From NCBI GenBank assembly GCA_030141605.1, contig JAQGDQ010000310.1:245415-280360 (forward strand): DNA of 34,946 bases. Direction: 5' to 3'. Under the pieces are notes generated by a model, which saw only the letters and a program-made list of their open reading frames with translations, did not search any database and was not told the DNA's origin. Each line of letters opens with the position of its first letter. The first letter of the stretch is position 1. The stretch comes from Tubiluchus corallicola (Eukaryota; Priapulida; Priapulimorpha; Priapulimorphida; Tubiluchidae). Both the position numbers and the translations under genes were made by a program. Below are positions 29,101 to 34,946 of the stretch, piece by piece.

Positions 29101-32100
29101 TTTTACAAATTTGCATTTAACTGAAGGCTGCTATGAGCTCAGTTATGTTCGATAATCAAATTAATCAACTTTATATTAAGCTAGAATATCAAATTAATTG
29201 CGCTCAGTTAGTCCAATAAACTTATTTATTATAACTCAAGTTCTAGACTTTACTAAACACAAATCACTCATTAAATAAACCTAATTTGGTAATTTACTAA
29301 TTTATACGACGTTCTATCAAATTGATAAGATTGTCATTCATTAAACTAAAATGTTCAAAGTGATCAGTTCATAATGATTCAAAATGATACAAAATGATGT
29401 ATTTACTTACATCGTATGTCTCCATAAAGCAAATCTAGTATTTACCAATATATCTGACAAATTATGCCACTATCATACTGTGAAAAACTACTTTTAAAGA
29501 AGCCTGTTAACGTCTACCAACTCGCTTGCCCAGGTAGAAACAGATCTGCACAGGTGAGTGACCGTGGTCACGTGACCAACGAGTTACTTGGCAAAATTCC
29601 CTACAACATGTTATTAGGAGGCCTAATAAGCAATTTCATGCGTGGTTAGTGAGAGAACTATATGGGTACTTGTTCCTCGTATGTTAGCATTAGTTTTCCG
29701 CAGAATTTAGCGCCACCTATGTTCATTTCTTGCAGCGATCCAAGAACGCGCCATTTCTTCCGTTCAGGCTCAGTCCGGACAAGAATTACGAGATTTGTGG
29801 TTGACGTGCATAGATTACATGCGACGTCGGATCAACTGGGAGGAAGGTAGGCATGTATTTTACTCCACTCTACACTGATCTAATCTAATCCATACTACTC
29901 TGCCCTTTCTACTCTAATTTGCTCTAATCTAATCTAATCTACTCTACACTAATCTAATCTAATCTACACTACTCTATTCTAATCTAACTTAATCTAATCT
30001 AATCTGTTCTAGTCCATTCTACACTGATCTAATCTAATCCATGCTACTCTGCTTTTTCTACTCTAATCTAATGTAATCTAATCTAATTTGATTTAATGAT
30101 TAGATTAGATTCTAATCTAATCTAATTTAATTTATAATTTAACCTCATCTAATCTTATCTATTCTACTCCACTCTAGACTAATCTAATCTAATCCATACT
30201 ATGCCTTTTCTACTAAAATCTGCTCTAATCTGCTCTAATCTAATCTAATCTAATCTAATCTAATCTAATCTAATCTAATCTAATCTAATCTAATCTAATC
30301 TAATCTAATCTAATCTAATCTAATCTAATCTAATCTAATCTAATCTAATCTAATCCAATCCAATCCAATCCAATCCAATCCAATCCAATCCAATCCATTC
30401 CAATCCAATCCAATCCAATCTAATCTACATTATTCTATACTCTATTCTAATCTAATTTAATCTAATCTAATCTATTCTACTCTACTCCACTCTACACTAA
30501 TCTAATCTAGTTTGGTGTTTAGTTGTTTGTGACCACAATGTTGCCAAACTATCATTTAGATCACGCAGAAGATGTGGAAAGATTAAGAGACACGTTCCAA
30601 CGTGCCGCTCGCCATTTGTCACAGTCGTACGGACAAGACGGGGATCCGGAGAGTCGGATTCGACAGTACTGGGCTAGATTAGAGGTAGCCTCACATTTCT
30701 TTTCCAGTCCATTAATGATGTGCTTGCAGTAACTATATTAAAGGAAGACCGGATGATTGCGTAGACTCAATCTCAATTTAATTTACTGTCCAAAATATAC
30801 ATGTTCTTGCCTATAAAAGTTAGCAATTGTTTCTTACATTTGAATAATTAGTTTAGAACATTCATTAATAGCAACCGAACACAGGTATTGCTTACGTCAC
30901 AAACTAACCACAATTTGTGTAATGGCAGACGTCTTCCCTTGCGTTTGCGTAAGTGTTACTACTTAAATTCGTAATGTCACGAAAAATGGGCTCTACATCA
31001 TATGACGTCAGAAGCTAACACAACAGTTCATTATCATGGTTATCACGGTACCGCCTTCTATTTGTCGGCCATGCGAATGTGACAAAAAGGCGCCGCTGCC
31101 AATCTTAGAAGTTTCACTGAGCCGAGCGTAGCTTTGAAAGTTTAACAAAATTTGAGTATCCGAGCATTTTTCATTCTGAACTCGTGTTTACACAATCATT
31201 CGGTTTTCCTTTAACAGGGGGTGAGGTAAATTTGAATGTGGAAAATGTTGTTTTTTGCTATTCCACCATTCTTGCCTCCATATTGTTGGGATCAGAATTA
31301 AATGCTTTTTTTCGTCATGTTAGGAAAGTTGTGTTTATTATTGATATTATGTATTTTTGCACCACATAAAGAAGCTAGGAGGTGCGATAAATTGCTTACA
31401 TGTTCACATAGTATTTCAATGTATTTATTGTCTTCATTGGGTGTTGTTGGAACTAAAATTAAATGAAAAATCATTTTTAGTGTTTTCCAATCACTTGTTT
31501 AATAAGGCTACGCAATGAGGAAAGATTTCCCATATTGTAATTAGTTCACAATTGCCTCTTCAGGGTATTTACTGTAAAAACATGACGAGAGCGAGAGAAA
31601 TTTGGAATGACATCATGAATGAGGGACATAGTAAAGAGGCTCAGATGTGGCTGCAACTTCTCTCATTAGAACGGTTTGTAGTTTTCTGCATTTCATTTTA
31701 ATTAGTGTTTAATTAATTAAGTGAAAATTGTACATATTTATCCCCATATTTAGTTTGGTAAAAAGCTCTCACAATACCAGCTGGTAAATGTTTTTGCAGG
31801 TTTCTCGTTACAGGAGCATCCCTAACCCATGCTGNNTTCTAATTAGTGGTAGGACGTCGGCTGCATTTTCATAATCGTTTAATCTCTGATATGCAGGGAT
31901 GAGAATTTTCCGCGGATACGCGGAATTCCGAGTTTTTGGAAGACCAGTAGTGCCATTTTTGTAAATCGGTTGAATTCGTTGAGAAAATTTTTACGGAGGC
32001 AGTACATTATTTCACAAGCTGACCGCTAGGTGGCAGGCCGTCACTTTGTTTACATCACATACATCAGTGTATTCACGTGTAGATCTCTATGTAGAAAAAT

Positions 32101-34881
32101 ATAGAATCAATTGTGTGGAGTTATTTGAATCAATTGCAGACAGTTTTTATATACTTTTGCATAGGAGTGGCCAGTACTTTTGAGACAATTAGGTATCATT
32201 TATCCTTGATAGTTGGGTATTTTAAATTATGCATGAAACAAGGTAACTGATATTTACTATGGTCTCTATGGACAACAAAATAGTAATTTGTTGCTTTGCC
32301 CCTTTCAACCCCCATGGGGACTTTGCCCCTCAACCCCATTAGGGGCCTAGGCAGCCCCAAGACTCTCGGCCTGTTTCAGAGTTTTTTTTGCAATTTGTCA
32401 TTCTCATCCCTGGATATGAAACCAATCCGGCAGTTGATTGCAGTCTATCACGATGCTGTTTTACTAGAAAGCAGACACGCATGAAAACCACACTTGGGAG
32501 AAATGAGTTATACTGATCAGCGGCGGCTCGTGTATAGGTACTGTAGAACTGGAGCACCCCCTATTTTCACTCAATATTATCGATAATATTCAATGTAATA
32601 AGTCTCTTTTGTTTAGTTGTTTCTTTTTAGTTGCACGGTCCGGGTAGTACTGCTTGCTTCACAGCCCAGCACAGTGCACTCCAGCAACGTGGTGTTTGGC
32701 TGTTGTGCGCATGCGGCCATGCGCACATGTCTGAGCCCAGGTAGAGAAAGTACTGTCCGTCACACAGTTTGTTGTCAGTTGTCACTTGCATGAATGGATC
32801 AAGCTTGAACTACAACAATTTAGGCTATTAGTAAGCAAAAAATATTTTTTTGTTTAGGATTTTATCAAGTTTATGTATAAACTTTCATATGTTTGTTTGT
32901 TTAAAATTACAAATTACAACATAAAAATTACATATGTTTGTTTCGTTTTACACAGTATTAAAGCAATGGCTAAAAATTTTCTGAAGCAGCGACCCCACTA
33001 ATTTTAGCTATGAACTGCCGCCAATATTTATGAGAAAGTTTTGCATCTAGTGATACTCCCAGCATGCTAACCTACTGTTCAAAAAACGTAGCTTACTCTT
33101 GCTTAATTTTACTGCAACAATGCGCTTATTTATTAGGCGTTTTTGTCGACTGTCTGAAAAGGAAGTTAAAATGGTATTGGTAATAAAATCGATTTGCCTC
33201 ATCAGTTATTATCGATTAATTGGCTCCACCACTACTTTCAATAACTGTGGAACATGACTGCATCTTTTAGCTGCTTTCTCTTACTTAGTGGCATTTCATT
33301 GTGCTCTATTTGGCTACCTGTGCAGGTCGTACGGTGATGCCAAGCACTGTCGGAAGGTGTTTCAACGAGCCATTCACGCGAACACCGACTATCCAGAGCT
33401 GATCTGTCAAGCTTACATCGATTATGAACGTGAAGTCGGGACGTTGGACCAGCTGGACGCTGCTTATGTGAAATGTGAGCCGGTCCTTGAACGGACTCGA
33501 CTCAAACGAACAAAGGTGTGCTGAGAAGTACGAACTTTTAGATAAATTCAATTAGTTTTGCCACTTTGGAGAATGTATGCTATCAGATTAGATTAGATTA
33601 CATCAGAATAGTGTAGAGTAGATTAGAGTAGAAAAAGCAGAGTGGTATGGATTAGATTAGATTAGTGTAGAGTGGAGTAGAATAGATTAGATTAGATAAA
33701 TTAGGTTAAATTAAATTAGATTAGATTAGGTTAAATTATATTAGATTAGATTAGGTTAAATTAGTTTATATTAGATTAGATTAGATTTTTCCTCGCGTGT
33801 GCAACTCGATAAGTGCCGTTCATCCAGCTTTGCCGCACGCGGAATTTTATATTATTAAATTTCTGTTGCATACAAACTGATCCTGCTCCAGTGTGCGCGC
33901 TCAAAGCAACGATTTCTATCATACGAGATCATATCGGAATAATAAAAACCAAACGCCTTTGTCACGTGTCAGTCTAGCACACGTTTGCTGTTGATTAACC
34001 GTACAAAAGTTGGTTCATATAAAACTTGCCTCGTGTGCACAAATTTTGTGTGATCGGTTTGCCGTGTGGCGGCCCCACGTTAGCAATTCATGAAGGTGTT
34101 ACTTGGGATATGGTGCACTTACAACTTACTTTTGTCTTTAAAGGAAAACCGGATGACTGTTTAGCGTCAAACTCATATTAACTACAGTCCAATATATACA
34201 TTTTCTTGCCTATGAAAATTAGCAATTGTTTCTAATATTTAAATGATTAGCTTAGAAAGTTAATTAACGGCAACCGAACACAGCTATTGCTTACGTCAGA
34301 AACTAACCACAGTTTGCGCAATGGCAGGCGTCTTCCCTTGCGCATCACGCACGTTTGCGTAAGTGTTACTGTTTAAACGCATGATGTCACCAAAGTGGGC
34401 TCTACGCCATATGACGTCAGAAGCTAACACAGCAGTTCATGATCATGGTTATCAAGGTACCGCCTTCTATACGTCGGCCATGCGCACGTTACAAAAAGGC
34501 GCTGCTGCCCATCTTAGTAGATTCACTAAGCTGCGCATAGCTTTGAAAGTTTATGCTTTTGTTATTGCTTACGTCAGAAACTAGCCATCATGCAGTAGCT
34601 CAGTAGTGCTCGCAGCTGCCGCTAGTTTGCTGTGGACGAATGCTGCTTTTGTTATTAGTTAATTATTTAGTGGCCAGACTCCAACCCTCCACACAAACGT
34701 TGGACTAACTGCGCTAATTATTAATCGGTCATTAACGTGACAGGAAAGCGAGAAGGCAGTCGAGCAGCTTGAGAGGCAGAAGCAGCAGCAAGAGAAGAGG
34801 CAGCAAGCGAAATCGGAGAAGCGTTCCACGAAGCGACACGACGTGAAAGAGCAGAAGAAACGCAAGGTAGGCGGAGCCAAA
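13962..34881 (+). CDS. SART3: SART3 (U4/U6 snRNP recycling factor), N-terminal 13 exons
   Basis: Thirteen plus-strand exons join in frame to code 586 residues (591 with the longer last exon). Residues 1-55 are an acidic Ser/Asp-rich start. From about residue 57 a series of HAT (half-a-TPR) repeats follows, with the usual W-x-x-Y/W and R-x-x-F/Y-E-R-A signatures: LWLPWLKDE, LFERAVKDY, VDIWYEFCMF, VFERAIAACG, IYERAVTDN, VYERSVRN, VFQRAIHA. From about 546 a Gln/Lys/Arg-rich basic helix begins (EQLERQKQQQEKRQ, KRSTKRH), the nuclear-localisation-like linker before the RRMs. The two RRMs and the C-terminal LSm-binding peptide lie off the right edge. In the known family SART3 (yeast Prp24-related) works in the nucleus, binding U6 and U4/U6 and helping them re-anneal after splicing; it also recruits ubiquitin-specific proteases. 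The gene exceeds 21 kb because of repeat-filled introns. Confidence 0.96.
14127..14585. other. SART3 intron 1, first part
   Basis: Begins with the GC donor. AT-rich, with nothing recognised before the outer TIR element at 14586. Confidence 0.55.
14586..15670. mobile_element. Old TIR element, host of a nested insertion
   Basis: The left end CAGGGGCGGATCCAGGATTT pairs loosely with the right end CCCTGCTGGCTCCACCTA near 15653-15670. CAGGGGCGGATCCAGG-type ends, and an internal GGGGGTCTGGGGGTTCTCCC followed by AAAATTTTGAAAATTT (15330-15370), are familiar in invertebrate DNA-transposon relics. The continuity is broken by the element at 14642-15280. A 13-base G run lies at 15631-15643. No transposase is recognised. 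Confidence 0.5.
14642..15280. mobile_element. Non-autonomous TIR element, unexpanded copy
   Basis: Inverted ends TGTGTGCTTGCAAACC...GTCCATAAGTCGG and CCGACTTATGGACGA...GCAAGCACGCA. It is the sibling of 2214-3126 in opposite orientation and shares both flanks of the minisatellite site. Where the sibling has about eleven 46-bp units, this copy has only one degenerate unit, near 14930-14972 (GCTATTTTGCTTCGGGTTTT then CTGTTGACAAGACCAGAT). It lies in SART3 intron 1. Confidence 0.85.
15993..16119 (+). CDS. SART3: SART3 exon 2
   Basis: 127 bp, acceptor ATTGCAG, donor GAAG|GTGACT. It codes LVDYPYSYDLHIAVVEKCQR and LARNRMSAIYPLTE, the first HAT repeat. Confidence 0.93.
16424..16528 (+). CDS. SART3: SART3 exon 3
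   Basis: 105 bp, acceptor TTGTAG, donor CTAT|GTAAGT. It codes LWLPWLKDEKNLAETEEQKE and LIQLFERAVKDYL. Confidence 0.94.
16529..17389. other. SART3 intron 3
   Basis: AT-rich. A degenerate cluster of GGATC(T/C)-rich words at 16735-16785 is the only structure seen. No gene. Confidence 0.5.
17390..17565 (+). CDS. SART3: SART3 exon 4
   Basis: 176 bp, acceptor TTTCAG, donor CAG|GTAATA, ending phase 0. It codes SVDIWYEFCMFCIGLGKGAE, then TRSVFERAIAACGLHVTTGY and the following helix to SSLQ. Confidence 0.95.
17755..17832. mobile_element. Possible pogo/Tigger-like element end
   Basis: On the minus strand this reads TACAGTAGGTGCCGCTTAAT followed by a block with TTGGGATGGAAGAGTTTTGG and CCAATTAACCGA. 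Starts of the type CAGT-x-x-x-x-CCGCTTAAT...GGCCAATTAACCGA are seen in Tigger-like relics. No opposite end was identified. Confidence 0.4.
17833..18475. other. SART3 intron 4, unassigned
   Basis: An open plus-strand reading at about 18090-18285 (KCTTELLGANELRAKIVDSC, then VRNYVSCGKKCFRLICVENG) looks faintly protein-like and may be a transposon relic. I cannot name a family, and stops interrupt it upstream. Confidence 0.3.
18970..19235. repeat. 31-bp minisatellite, about 8-9 copies
   Basis: The tandem unit TGAGAATGAATAACATTATA + TTGCATCATTG repeats at 31-bp spacing (18979, 19010, ...). Variants include GAATGACA and ATACTGC. The array ends about 155 bp before the start codon of the first intronic GPCR. 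Confidence 0.93.
19392..20288 (+). pseudogene. Class A GPCR (MECA-like), full length with one in-frame stop
   Basis: An intronless rhodopsin-family receptor of about 297 codons within SART3 intron 4. It shows TM1 with TGNLLVL (N1.50), TM2 SLAVTDLLVG (D2.50), TM3 ending ERY, TM4 ITW, TM5 FYLPVF (P5.50), TM6 CWGP and TM7 NSAINPIVYA (NPxxY) with helix 8. NTS and NTT near the N-terminus are glycosylation sequons. A single TAA at 19680-19682, just before TM3, interrupts an otherwise continuous frame. It may be a recent pseudogene, a null allele, a sequencing error or a read-through codon. Position 3.25 is Val and extracellular loop 2 has no Cys, so the usual class A disulfide is missing, as in melanocortin, cannabinoid and lysophospholipid (MECA) receptors. 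Ligand unknown. Confidence 0.85.
20521..21094 (+). pseudogene. Class A GPCR tandem duplicate lacking TM1-TM2
   Basis: A second copy of the same receptor, 230 bp downstream on the same strand. Homology to the first copy starts abruptly in TM3 (EFGMMNATSFHLCLIATERY) and runs to the end without a stop: ERY, ITW, FYLPVL, CWGP, NSAVNPVIYA. The longest ATG frame is 188 residues (20528-21094). About two thirds of residues match by eye, and the third cytoplasmic loop is nearly identical (HSQGQ-x-SQAN-x-MQMKATK). Nothing like TM1-TM2 is found in 20289-20520. Without TM1-TM2 it cannot make a normal receptor. A CAG immediately before the homology start could be a splice acceptor, but no partner exon is evident. 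It also lacks C3.25 and an ECL2 cysteine. Confidence 0.85.
21369..21420. repeat. 26-bp direct tandem duplication
   Basis: Two identical adjacent 26-bp copies beginning TGTTACTTCATTGCCAGATT, downstream of the second GPCR copy. Confidence 0.9.
21421..22028. other. SART3 intron 4, last part
   Basis: No gene or repeat recognised. Two short opposed open frames at 21534-21835 have no motif. Confidence 0.5.
22029..22134 (+). CDS. SART3: SART3 exon 5
   Basis: 106 bp, acceptor TTTTCAG, donor CAAG|GTAATA. It codes PSIGSVPTAEQQEATQKQSE and RISSLFKRQLSIPLQ, matching the SART3 segment where R-x-x-L-F-x-R-Q-L-x-x-P-L follows the early HAT repeats. Confidence 0.94.
22135..22868. other. SART3 intron 5
   Basis: A 734-bp AT-rich intron. 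No repeat array or coding piece recognised. Confidence 0.6.
22869..22993 (+). CDS. SART3: SART3 exon 6
   Basis: 125 bp, acceptor TTTGCAG, donor CTG|GTAAGT, ending phase 0. It codes MESVYEEYAEWLSDMPEQNV and the helix ending VYEEKL. Confidence 0.94.
23118..23358. repeat. 21-bp minisatellite with 63-bp higher-order period
   Basis: About 11-12 copies of GTGTCTGCATTGTTTACAAT+T. The variable end cycles ACAATT, ACCGTT, AGCATT, then again ACAATT, ACCGTT, AGCATT, giving a three-unit (63-bp) period repeated about twice before reverting to plain ACAATT units. It lies in SART3 intron 6, 125 bp after exon 6. Because 21 is a multiple of 3, long repetitive frames stay open on both strands; these are not genes. 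Confidence 0.93.
23590..23717. mobile_element. Possible pogo-like element fragment
   Basis: The right end reads GACATTATAACAAGGTTTGA then CTGTA, i.e. TACAGTCAAACCTTGTTATA on the minus strand, a start typical of pogo/Tigger-like MITEs with TA targets. No matching left end was located. Confidence 0.4.
23937..24092 (+). CDS. SART3: SART3 exon 7
   Basis: 156 bp, phase 0 at both ends, acceptor TTTTAG, donor CTG|GTAAAT. It codes AQAEGNTLPAYQEYIDYEKK, then RIQLIYERAVTDNCLSLPLW and IQYTKYL. Confidence 0.95.
24114..24232. mobile_element. 119-bp pogo-like MITE
   Basis: Left CAGGTTATTGTTGACTTACG, right CGTAAGTCGATGACTACCTG, forming an imperfect inverted pair of about 23 bp. The left side follows TA (24112-24113), as for TA-targeting elements; the right TA has decayed to TG. 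It lies just inside intron 7, 21 bp after exon 7. Confidence 0.75.
24449..25553. repeat. 58-bp minisatellite, about 19 copies
   Basis: Unit: CTGCAGAGGCACCGAACCGG + AACTGTATTGTGAATCATTA + ATGTATAGATGCATTAAC. The starts at 24507 and 24565 are 58 bp apart, and 1.1 kb of array gives about 19 units. Diagnostic sites vary in blocks (CACCGAACCGG early and mid-array, CATCAAACCGAAG in units near 24620-24860, CACCAAACCAGAA late), showing local copying. Each unit carries inverted words TTAATG/CATTAA and a CTGCAG site. It lies in SART3 intron 7. Confidence 0.97.
25758..26165. mobile_element. Degenerate TIR element
   Basis: The left CAGGGGTGTATTA...CGCTCTAGGC is roughly inverted at the right as GCCCTAGTAGGCCTCTTGGC then TAATACGACCCTG. 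The pairing is imperfect, no coding sequence is seen, and no target duplication was identified. Confidence 0.4.
26222..26667. mobile_element. Pogo/Tigger-like MITE
   Basis: The left CATTGTCCCTCGCTACTTCG pairs in style with the right end, which on the minus strand reads CAGTGTTCCCTCACTTATCG and continues with AAGTGAATTTCCACGAAGTA. CAGT-x-x-TCCCTCG-C-x-T-A-x-TTCG ends are characteristic of TcMar-Tigger-like elements. A TA precedes the left end (26220-26221); the right flank is TG, a decayed TA. It lies in SART3 intron 7. Confidence 0.7.
26974..27316. mobile_element. Pogo/Tigger-like MITE with intact TA duplication
   Basis: The left CAGTCGACCCTCGTTAAACC is inverted at the right as GTTTAACGAGGGTTGACTG. 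TA lies directly outside both ends (26972-26973 and 27317-27318). Internal words GATATCGGATAA and CATATCGGATAA are also arranged symmetrically. 343 bp, no coding sequence. It is the cleanest element in the window. Confidence 0.9.
27462..27482. repeat. (CAG)7 microsatellite
   Basis: Seven perfect CAG units followed by TAG TAG, in SART3 intron 7 and therefore non-coding here. Confidence 0.95.
27483..28466. other. SART3 intron 7, AT-rich part
   Basis: No gene. It contains a hairpin at 28016-28055 with perfect arms AGGTGAGTGT and ACACTCACCT and an inner GACC/GGTC pair. A 71-codon frame at 28172-28387 is low-complexity and not believed. Confidence 0.5.
28467..28596. repeat. Foldback element, about 40-bp arms
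   Basis: The left arm starts TAACCATTAAAGATGGGCTA and the right arm ends TAGCCCATCTGTAATGGTTA; inner parts also pair (GGGGAGGGAGGGG with CCCCCTCGCCCTC). The loop of about 40 bp contains near-direct words AGTGATTCA. It resembles a small foldback MITE, 143 bp before exon 8. Confidence 0.8.
28740..28878 (+). CDS. SART3: SART3 exon 8
   Basis: 139 bp, acceptor TTTCCAG, donor ATAG|GTGAGT. It codes DRELKIPHLVLDVYERSVRN, then SWSATLWEKYILATERNNEA and HAKVI. Confidence 0.95.
28879..29735. other. SART3 intron 8
   Basis: AT-rich first half. A 12-bp perfect palindrome GGTCACGTGACC lies near 29567. A CAGGTGAGT donor-like word precedes it, but no matching exon of SART3 is needed here because exons 8 and 9 join in frame. 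Confidence 0.5.
29736..29846 (+). CDS. SART3: SART3 exon 9
   Basis: 111 bp, acceptor CTTGCAG, donor GAAG|GTAGGC. It codes IQERAISSVQAQSGQELRDL and WLTCIDYMRRRINWEE. Confidence 0.94.
29866..30515. repeat. TCTAA pentanucleotide satellite with CCAAT block
   Basis: 650 bp of (TCTAA)n and variants in SART3 intron 9. The core at about 30226-30355 is nearly pure CTAAT units, changing to a block of AATCC units at about 30353-30420. The flanks are degenerate, with words such as CTACTCCACTCTACACTAAT. The array ends about 45 bp before exon 10. A related array in reverse orientation lies in intron 12. Confidence 0.97.
30560..30684 (+). CDS. SART3: SART3 exon 10
   Basis: 125 bp, acceptor CATTTAG, a weak donor GAG|GTAGCC, ending phase 0. 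It codes DHAEDVERLRDTFQRAARHL and the helix ending QYWARLE. Confidence 0.93.
30742..31210 (+). mobile_element. TTAA-flanked MITE, copy B (Kolobok- or piggyBac-like)
   Basis: 469 bp between TTAA at 30738-30741 and TTAA at 31211-31214. The left end AGGAAGACCGGATGATTGCG is inverted at the right as CACAATCATTCGGTTTTCCT, terminal repeats of about 20 bp. The TTAA duplication is used by both piggyBac and Kolobok; the AGG start fits Kolobok better. No transposase. It lies in SART3 intron 10. Confidence 0.88.
31564..31673 (+). CDS. SART3: SART3 exon 11
   Basis: 110 bp, acceptor CTTCAG, donor AACG|GTTTGT. It codes GIYCKNMTRAREIWNDIMNE and GHSKEAQMWLQLLSLE. The split Arg codon is completed by exon 12. 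Confidence 0.93.
31674..31893. other. SART3 intron 11, first part, with 2-base gap
   Basis: AT-rich. The only ambiguous bases in the window, NN at 31835-31836, fall here, outside any exon. Confidence 0.7.
31894..32412. mobile_element. TIR MITE with GATATG flanks
   Basis: The left end CAGGGATGAGAATTTTCCGC is inverted at the right as GTCATTCTCATCCCTG. A perfect direct repeat GATATG abuts both ends (31888-31893 and 32413-32418), as expected for a target-site duplication of at least 6 bp. The interior (32290-32350) has repeated CCCCTTTCAACCCC and GCCCCTCAACCCC words. Non-coding. Superfamily uncertain; CAGGG ends suggest hAT-like. It lies in SART3 intron 11. Confidence 0.82.
32518..33023. mobile_element. 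TIR element with CAGCGGCGGCTC end
   Basis: The left CAGCGGCGGCTCGTGTATAG and the right TTAGCTATGAACTGCCGCCA are imperfectly inverted. A GGAGCACCCCC word inside the left end is answered by GCAGCGACCCCAC before the right end. No coding sequence or clear duplication was seen. It lies in SART3 intron 11. Confidence 0.55.
33326..33515 (+). CDS. SART3: SART3 exon 12
   Basis: 190 bp, acceptor TGTGCAG, donor AAG|GTGTGC, ending phase 0. It codes SYGDAKHCRKVFQRAIHANT, then YPELICQAYIDYEREVGTLD and the helix to LKRTK, the last HAT repeats. Confidence 0.95.
33583..33790. repeat. TTAGA pentanucleotide satellite, inverted relative to intron 9
   Basis: (GATTA)n-type array with words AGTGTAGAGTAGATTAGAGT and AAAAAGCAGAGTGGTATGGA. 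Its reverse complement matches the degenerate flanks of the 29866-30515 array (CCATACTACTCTGCC...TTTCTACTCTAAT). It lies 67 bp after SART3 exon 12. Confidence 0.93.
33791..34141. other. SART3 intron 12, middle part
   Basis: More GC-rich than its neighbours, with CpG-containing words (CCTCGCGTGTG, GCCGCACGCGG), but no open frame or paired ends that I could establish. Confidence 0.4.
34142..34554 (+). mobile_element. TTAA-flanked MITE, copy C, 3'-truncated
   Basis: Starts AGGAAAACCGGATGACTGTT after TTAA (34138-34141) and follows copy B through GGTACCGCCTTCTA and AGCTTTGAAAGTTTA, then diverges; the right inverted end is missing. A stray internal word (ATTGCTTACGTCAGAAACTA) recurs at about 34563-34583, suggesting a rearranged end. 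It lies in SART3 intron 12. Confidence 0.82.
34744..34881 (+). CDS. SART3: SART3 exon 13 with two possible donors
   Basis: Acceptor GTGACAG. It codes ESEKAVEQLERQKQQQEKRQ and a Lys/Arg-rich stretch ending EQKKRK. The exon can end at 34866 (AAG|GTAGGC, 123 bp) or at 34881 (AAA|GTGAGT, 138 bp). Both keep frame; the longer form adds VGGAK. The second donor is closer to consensus. Confidence 0.88.
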
Positions 34882-34946
34882 GTGAGTTTTCAGATTTGTC
34901 TTATTTAGTCATTGTAGTTAGTGTTGGATAACACAACTAGGTGTTT

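Noticed and set aside
29568-29580. GGTCACGTGACC palindrome as a regulatory E-box
   Set aside because: A single 12-bp palindrome in an intron is not enough to claim a regulatory site.
34659-34880. Cys/Ser/Phe-rich minus frame at the right edge
   Set aside because: Antisense shadow of the Lys/Gln/Glu-rich SART3 exon 13.

Overview
This window is nuclear DNA from an animal. It is AT-rich, with split genes, GT-AG introns of 0.3 to 5 kb, and dense transposon relics and minisatellites. Two conserved animal genes can be assembled exon by exon. The small intronless receptors, TTAGGG-type repeat and mix of LINE, pogo-like and Harbinger remnants would suit a non-bilaterian or other invertebrate such as a cnidarian or sponge. 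The species cannot be named from the sequence. Two N bases at 31835-31836 mark a draft assembly.

Layout. Left end to 8026, minus strand: five exons of the Fused-type kinase STK36, covering the N-terminal 193 residues of its kinase domain; the rest lies beyond the left edge. Its introns hold a TIR element with a 46-bp minisatellite, a TTAA-flanked MITE and a degenerate Harbinger transposase fragment. From 8027 to 13961: a divergent intergenic region with four broken LINE pieces, a possible hAT-like MITE and two unassigned minus-strand open frames. From 13962 to the right edge, plus strand: thirteen exons of SART3, the U4/U6 snRNP recycling factor, coding 586-591 residues of acidic N-terminus, HAT repeats and a basic tail. 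The RRM part lies off the right edge.

SART3 introns are the most varied part. Intron 4 holds two tandem, same-strand, intronless class A GPCR genes. The first is full length but interrupted by one in-frame TAA; the second lacks TM1-TM2. Neither has the usual TM3-ECL2 disulfide cysteines. Intron 6 has a 21-bp minisatellite with a 63-bp higher-order period. Intron 7 has a 58-bp minisatellite of about 19 copies and several pogo-like MITEs. Introns 9 and 12 carry the same TCTAA-type satellite in opposite orientation around exons 10-12. I see no tRNA, rRNA, CRISPR or operon-like structure, and no clearly new biological system. The intron-nested receptor pair and the element that bred its own minisatellite are the most unusual items.
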